Source: Heliocidaris tuberculata (taxonomy: Eukaryota > Echinodermata > Echinoidea > Camarodonta > Echinometridae). Taken from it: a stretch of 64,000 nucleotides of DNA. Position 1 is the first letter of the stretch, and every line of letters starts with the position of its first letter. The stretch is taken from positions 13,641,580-13,705,579 of the forward strand of contig CM046844.1 in NCBI GenBank assembly GCA_025618425.1, in the 5' to 3' direction. This document shows positions 52,701-60,500 of this stretch, one piece after another. Under the pieces are notes generated by a model. That model was given only the letters and a program-made list of their open reading frames with translations. It was not told the origin of the DNA and made no database searches. Made by a program: the position numbers and the translations under genes.

Positions 52701-54554
52701 GGATGTATCAACATTGTGGCCCAGAAAGCAACGGAAAACAAACAAGAAGGTAATCGGGAGACAACCATTAAATCCCTGAACCAGCCCTGCCAGACAAATA
52801 TCAGACCGAAATGTTTGGATCTTGTAGAGTTGCTACGGTATATACCTGTTCATATGGGTTGATGAATAGTGAATACTATCTTTGCATTCAATAGATTCTC
52901 TTATCTCTCTTTATCTGACTATGACAAGCATGATCTGTCACTGCACCAGTCATTTCTATTTCGATGATCAATACACAATTTTAGGATTTCATTGTTTTCT
53001 TTGAAGCAAAATTCAGAGATTCTTTAATAATAATAATAATAATACATGTAACTTATATAGTGCCAAATCCACTCTGTAGAGTGCTCAAGGCGCATGTAGA
53101 AATTAATTAAGAATTAAACAGAAATGTTTTTACATGACTTTTAAAAGAATCAGAAGTTATACACTTTTTGATGTCTTCAGGAAGGCTATTCCATAATTTA
53201 GGACATGCGTGGGCAAATTGGAAGAGCTAGGGTTCAAAAAATTAATAAGCCTTTTCATGACAATCCCTTTCTTTTCATTTTTTTTTATTCATTGTCAAAG
53301 ACCTAGCAGTAGAATTTCAAGCAGAAATATAAGGTGGCAAGTTTGGATCATGACTATAATGAAAATTACAAATACTTTTAGATGATTAATAGCTAGTGAG
53401 ACAAAATGTTCTATTATTACAAGGAGTCGACATTACCTATAAATTCCTTGTAAAATACAAAATATTGTATTCTGAGAATCGGAAGGGCGTTAACTCTGTC
53501 TAAAGAGTAAATGAATTACTGCCCTTCCGGCCCTCTGGTGACAACATTTAAATGCCCTTCACCATGTATTTCACCTCTAAAAAAAAGCTTTTAAAAATTG
53601 TTTGAAGAACGAAGGAGAAAAATGTGTGCAAGATAAAAGTTATCAATCGCCTGACAAGCAAGTAAATGTGTCTGTTTGTTATGATTCACAATGTGTCTTC
53701 ATGTCTCCTGCCTTCTATTCATAACTGTCATCGCAATAACGACCTGAATTTGTCACCATTTAAATTTAACGGCAAATCTGTCATGAATGGTGTATTTGAT
53801 TATGAGGCGGCCTTGAAAATATGTCAACAAACCATCACAAAAAATAGCAAGAGTTTGAAAAGGCATGTAAGCTTTTGGAAGCTCTCACAAACTGAAAGAC
53901 CCTTTGAATTTCATTTTCGAAAAAGAACAAGGTGAATTCTAAAAATTGAGCATCGACTTTGGAGCCATCCAGGCACAAAATTTTGGCCTGGAGGCTTAAA
54001 TAATTACAAGAGTTCTCGTAGAGACATATTTTTGTTACCCCATACTTTGCATTGATTGTGAATTTTAGCAAAAGAAGCAGTTGAATATTTCAGTTTTGTT
54101 TGCAATTTTAACTTAACTAAACTCTCTTCATGGTTTGCCTCATGGGGGTGGTCTGAGATGGTCAGGTCATTAAGAAGGACACCAAGTAGGCCTATAGATA
54201 TATTGTCCTCTCGTCTTACCATTATGAACTACATGCAGAAAATAACGATGGCAAATGAATACAAAATGTACTTATTGAACTATTCCATTGCCAAATCTTC
54301 TTTTTTTTTCTATCTGCCTTACCAGCCCTTTTCCTCTCCATCTCCCTGTTTCATAAAACTTGTTACCAAGAACAAGTTGCAATACCTGTTAAAAGCTACT
54401 AAAATCCTTGCATCCGATTGGCTGAGAGCAAATTTGTTATAGAAATTTGGCAGTTGTTATTCATAGCAAGTTTTATGAAACAGGGCCCAGAAATAGACAA
54501 TTTAAACACCAAGGTACAAACTAGAATTGATTGACTTTGGGTTTTTTTCACAGC

Positions 54555-54593
<39 letters not shown>

Positions 54594-57500
54594 CCAAACA
54601 GATATGAAGGATTAATAAAGATAAAGACAAAGATAGTTGGAGACATAAATATAGAGGGAAGGAGAAAGATTATATGGAACAAAATGATATTATGAAGGTG
54701 AGAGGGAGAGAGAGAGTGACGAGATACAATAACAGGTAAAAAGATAGAGAGAAGAATTAAAAAGAGGGAGAGAAATCAGAAAAAAAAGAAGCACTAGAGG
54801 AAGACTGAGAGACAAATTAGGAGAGAAAGACAGATAGAGGGACAGAGACAGAAATAGAGGTATAGAGACAGAAGTGCAGACTGAATAAACACAATAGTGA
54901 TATTTTTGTTTGCACTGAGCAAACATAAAATATCATAAACCACCCTGGGCATTTCAACTTCCTATCGAGCGGTCTGATTTACTTTTGCCAAGCCGAATCC
55001 AACTTTATGTCAAAACAGCAAAAATTATTTACAAGGCTATTCAATCATATAATTGCAGATAATTATCAACAACCCTAATGTATTCCTTTGTCATGACAAT
55101 TATCGGTGCCACTTTGATCTTTCCTTACGGCAATTAACACAGCCCATAAAAATGTTTATGCAGCAATTATCAATACTGGAGTTTAAGCTTTATAATGCAT
55201 TTTTCTGATATATTTTTTTACATACCTGGGTATCAATTTTGATGAATTCTTAAAAGATTATATTATAGAAAATATTAAAATAAACAAAATTCAAATGAAC
55301 AACATCATGTATGAAAAAAAAATGAAAACATAAAAATACTAAAACAACTCTGTTTGTTGAAATTTGAACAAAATTTAAATTGGGAGAGTGGGGCTGAGAG
55401 AGTGCTTCCCTTACTTCCAATCAATTGACTTTCAATCATGAGAGTTGAGAGTATGAATCCTTGCTGAGTAGTTATGTCTTCAGACATGGCATTTTATCTG
55501 TATTTGTCTTTCTTCACCCAGGTGTAGTGAATGAGTACCAGGTACAAAGAAAATTTTTGAAAATGAATTGTCGTAATGGAAGTCAAGCTACAGTTAATTA
55601 AGGGTTATATTGGAAAGCCATAATAAGTACCACTGCATAGCACTATACAAATACTAAATAGGACATAAAATATTTTTCATATTGCTCCTCTTTCTTATTC
55701 TGAAGCAATCACTTTAAGAAATAAGAAACCTTGCTAAGTAGACAAAACTCGAGAGATGGAGGTAACATAAATGTTTTCTTTCAATTAGAAAAATTGGAGA
55801 TCAGATAGTGATATTCTTATTAATCCAAATATTATTTATGAAGGTGTTCACTCAAAACATCTCCATGCGTGTGGAACTTGCTGTGACTGTAAACCTGCCA
55901 TATTTTCATTATTGTCAGCGGAGCTCATTTGATGAAAACAGGAAGGTTCACCATGTTTACACAAGCAACACAGACATTTCCCAAATTATGATCAATAGAG
56001 AACACTACCGGTCATGCTAAACTCATACCTATCAAGGATGGAATACAACCGAGTGTCAAATATAAGCAGATGATACTGCGGGGGTATATTTTCTTTCATC
56101 AAAGTATATTCAGCAGATTTTTGCACCTGCAATGTTTTCTGTTATTCTAACCTTCTGTCTGATTCGCACCTCTACACAAAATTATGCCTCGGTCTATATT
56201 CAACAAAATATGAATGAGAATACACTGAAATATTTCTTTTAAAACAAATTCCTGAGGCTTGAGTTGATAGCTTTTACTAGAGAAAAGCATAGTCGATTTG
56301 GACATATTTCATAATGGACGAGGAAATGAGTTCGCTTTCACTTGGGAAAGAATATACAACAAGAAAGCAGGAGAAAACAGTTGAAAACTAGCCAGCTACA
56401 TGTATTTAGAGATAATATTTCTTCAAAATAAGGACTGTCACATGGGGGATGCGACAGCAGAACTACTACAATGTATAAAAGAAACAATTAAATATGTACA
56501 GTATCTGTATATTTGCTTGTTTATCAACAAATATTCAAGTTGAATCAAAAAGTGCCATCTATCTATAGAACTGTTGACAAGTATACTTCATGTAGACAAC
56601 AATAAGTGCATTTTCCACCCATCCTTACTGCGATATTTCATCACATTCCAAACTATTAATTCTGCAACCATGAAATACGTGCACAAATTCCTCCACATGC
56701 ACAGCTTCTAGACGGTTCACTGTTTTTTTTTATAGGCTGCATTTGACATTTGTACACAAAACATTCATTTATTACCTCTTTAAAGATACAATGTAAAGTT
56801 GAGTTCTGGTCATGAGATTACATTGTGAAAGAAACTGTCCCAAAGCAGTTTGGAAAGGTTGATATGTCTACATAAGAATTGCTGTATACTGTGAGGTTTT
56901 GGAATCATCAAAGTGATAAGAAAAGGGGGAAATTTCGCTGAAAAGCACATGCACTGCACACAGAAATGTGTATATCGGCCAGAAAACATTTCAGCTGTTT
57001 CTTATCATATTTTGAATGTGAGGGCATTTGAAGAGCAATCCTTTTCAGGGGACATTTCTACTATGATAATCTTCCAAACTAACATAATAAGAATGAGAAA
57101 GCTCACAAATTATTTCTTACCTTCCCAGAACTCAACCTTCCCTTTAAAGGTAATATTGACTTGTAAACACCAAGGGAAGTGACAAATAGTATGCCCCATC
57201 CCCAACCATAAGAATTAGATCTACAACTTTTCAACAAACTAAAGAGCAAATTATTTCAGATTTATGATTAAACTTTTTAAAATGCACATGCATTTATCCT
57301 GTTGACTACTGAATTCTCTAATTCCCATAGGCTTAATACAGGAACCACCCGATTCCCATAGGCAACTGGTTAAGTGGAATTATCACATTTTTTAGGATGT
57401 GCACATTAGAGATGACATGTAGGCCAAAATAAAACTTTAACCCTTTCGTGACATCACTCCATTTGATTCAGAGCTCTAAAAAATATACCAAATGCATGAG

Positions 57501-60500
57501 GAGAAAGAGCAAAAATTTCTGCACATGTTGTGTCCATTTTTGTCGCATGACAATATTGCGTTTGCTTCCAGGGATTTTTAAAGGGAGAATAAGCTTTAAA
57601 ATCCTTAATCCTTAAATTGGCAACACATTGAGAGGTTCAAATTCATTGTCTTTTTAAATCAAAATTGGCCATTCTTCAACTTTTCAACAAAGTTCCATAC
57701 CATGTATATGGTTTTCCAAGACATTACATCTGATTAGAACCATGAAGCAATGAAAGAAAAATATCACTGTTGCCAGAAGAACAAAATGTGACCAATTTAG
57801 CCCTTAAATAATTCTTGTCACGAAAGGGTTTGATTAACCCTTCCAGTGCCAAAAGTTTTTATTTCAATAACAATCAAACATATTTTTTTTTCTTGAAATT
57901 AAACATTATTACACAAACTGTTATTAATCGCATCTCATAGAGAAATGTTTGCATCAAAATAAACAATTAAAGAAAAGAAATTTCATTTGAGTTGTCTCAC
58001 AAAATACCATTTGTGATACAGGTTTATGAACTTGCTAGCAATCTAAGGGTTCATTATCTATGGTAGAAGACAGTTCCAGATAAGATGGGCAATACCTTGT
58101 CTTCTTAAATGGGTACCAATCACCTAAAAAAATAATTTGTGTACAGCTAGAATGTATAAAAGCAACGTCAAAACTTGGCCTTCTATGGGTTAACGGTTAA
58201 GAAGTATGAAGAAGTATGAAGAAAATGAAGAAAAACATCAACCCCTCTCACCGAGAACCCAACTTCGAGTTCGGTTCCGCGGCGGTCATTATTCTATGCG
58301 AGCACGTACGGGTGCGTCACTAGTCTCCTCACAAGTCGTTGCTTTGTTTATTGGGAGTGTATTTAAACTTGCACTATCTCTTTCTAGAATAAACATTTGA
58401 AGCTCATATTTTGAATATAGCATGGCAACATGAAACCCCTAATATAGAAAGCAAAATATTTTTGGGGTGATTGGTACACTTTAAAAACATGAACATATAA
58501 GCTGCAAAAGCCATTTGATACAGCTAACATGTTAGACGTATAAACAGACAACATGAATTAAACATTACATGCATCACTTCACAAGTTCATGTGACAGCCA
58601 GACTAGCCCAAACAATACACAATACAATCAAAATACCCATTAGTACCATTTCACATGCATCATTTGGTAAGTAATATCAATCATTACAGTAAATTATTGA
58701 CTTCTTTAATAGCTTTTCACAAAATGTTAAAGGTCTTATGCTCATTTTTTTTTCAAACTTATAAATATGTAATCAAATATTAAACCAGCCCAATTAAACA
58801 CTGTGTCAACTAAGTATTCTTAATCATCAGCTGATTGCTCTATTATGGTAGAGACAAGATTACCCGGAAATTGGCCCAGCAGCAACAAAATTAATCAATA
58901 AATAAGAAGGCTGAGGGAATTGTACCCTCAAAATTGCAAAACAACCCCTGCCCCCTTAATCTACTAAAGAGCACCATCATCACAATTCTGTCAATGGGTC
59001 AAGCATAACAGTAGCCATCAAAAATTGATTTCCATTTCACCCTGCTAAGAAGTCATCTCCATGCATAAAGCAAATTTTCCATAAATTTTTTAAACTAAAG
59101 TTGCCGGCCTTAAAGCTTTAATGCAGCACCCTTTAAATAAGTATAGAGAAGCAGCTTTTAAGGGTTAATGTGGTAAAGGCATGTGTCTGTTTGATGAATG
59201 ATGTAAACTCACAGGGGTAACCTTGCATAAAACTTATTGTCCCATGCAGACACCCTATAAACTTTTGTGATAGTCCACAAAAGGGAGGAGATACCCCCTC
59301 AATAGAGCTGTTTCTTTTGACAACTTAAACCTTTAAGAACAAATCGTCTATTCAGTGTCAGAACGGCATTAACTCTGTGTTAAAGTATACAACTTAATGC
59401 CCTTCTGACTCCAAAAAGACAAAATATTCCTTTAAACAATGCCCTTTCCAGTAGACAAAAAACATGCCTTTAATCCTCGAAAATATTGAGAAAACCTGAA
59501 TCTCTGTCCATACCTGAACATCAAACCTGATCAAAAAGTGAATTCAATAAACTTTATTCTTTTTCTACCACTAATTTTATTCTTTTTTTCTACAATGGAT
59601 CATTCAAAACCAATTTTCCTTTAAATTTAGGTGGTATTTTCAATTTCTTCAACAATAATTTCACCAGCTTTTGATGAGTGTACCATGACATGAAAATGTC
59701 ACCCTTTGATTTAAAAACAATACTTCTCATGGCATGCACCCAAGTTAGAGTTAATGTGTCCTGTTTAAGGAGAATATCTTAAGTGAATTTAAATTGAACA
59801 AGGATGGGATATCGATTGAATGTCAAAAAGTTACTGCAACTAACATTAATATTTTAAAGCAAAAGCCAAGCCATTAGTACTCAAGAGCCCCATCAAGCAT
59901 TATTGCATGGCAAAATTTATCATTTTAAATTGCTAGTGAATTAGAAACTACAAAGATGCCATATTGAACATCAAAAACAATTTTGTTATTGAACAAAACA
60001 AATCAATATGATCAAACAGAAAAAAACATTAACATTAGCATTCAAACAGAAATACAACACAGGTATATTATATACATGTACATTCTTCATATAATGAAAG
60101 CCTTGTTGATATCGATGCATGTAACTATCTTGCATTTATTTTCAAATAAAAATTGAGAAAGAGTAATGTTTTTCATTGCATAAGGGAGCATATAATAAAA
60201 CAAAAATACATGCATCAGTTTTGTATCCACGATTTTTCATTACAGGCAACAAAATATCCTATCTTAATACATTATTCACTGCAGTATCATGATATTTTAT
60301 GCTTTAAAACAGGGAGTAATTTTCATGCATATGTTGCGAACCAAATGTTTCATTCTCAAACGATACTTTTTATAAGACACAAGTAGCAGCTGATAAAAAA
60401 ACTGGTTCTTGCATGTGTATAAATGGAGATTAGAAATCAGTCAATTTGCCTTTTTTAGAACACATATAAGGCTAACTGTTTAATGCTATGAACTGGGCAA

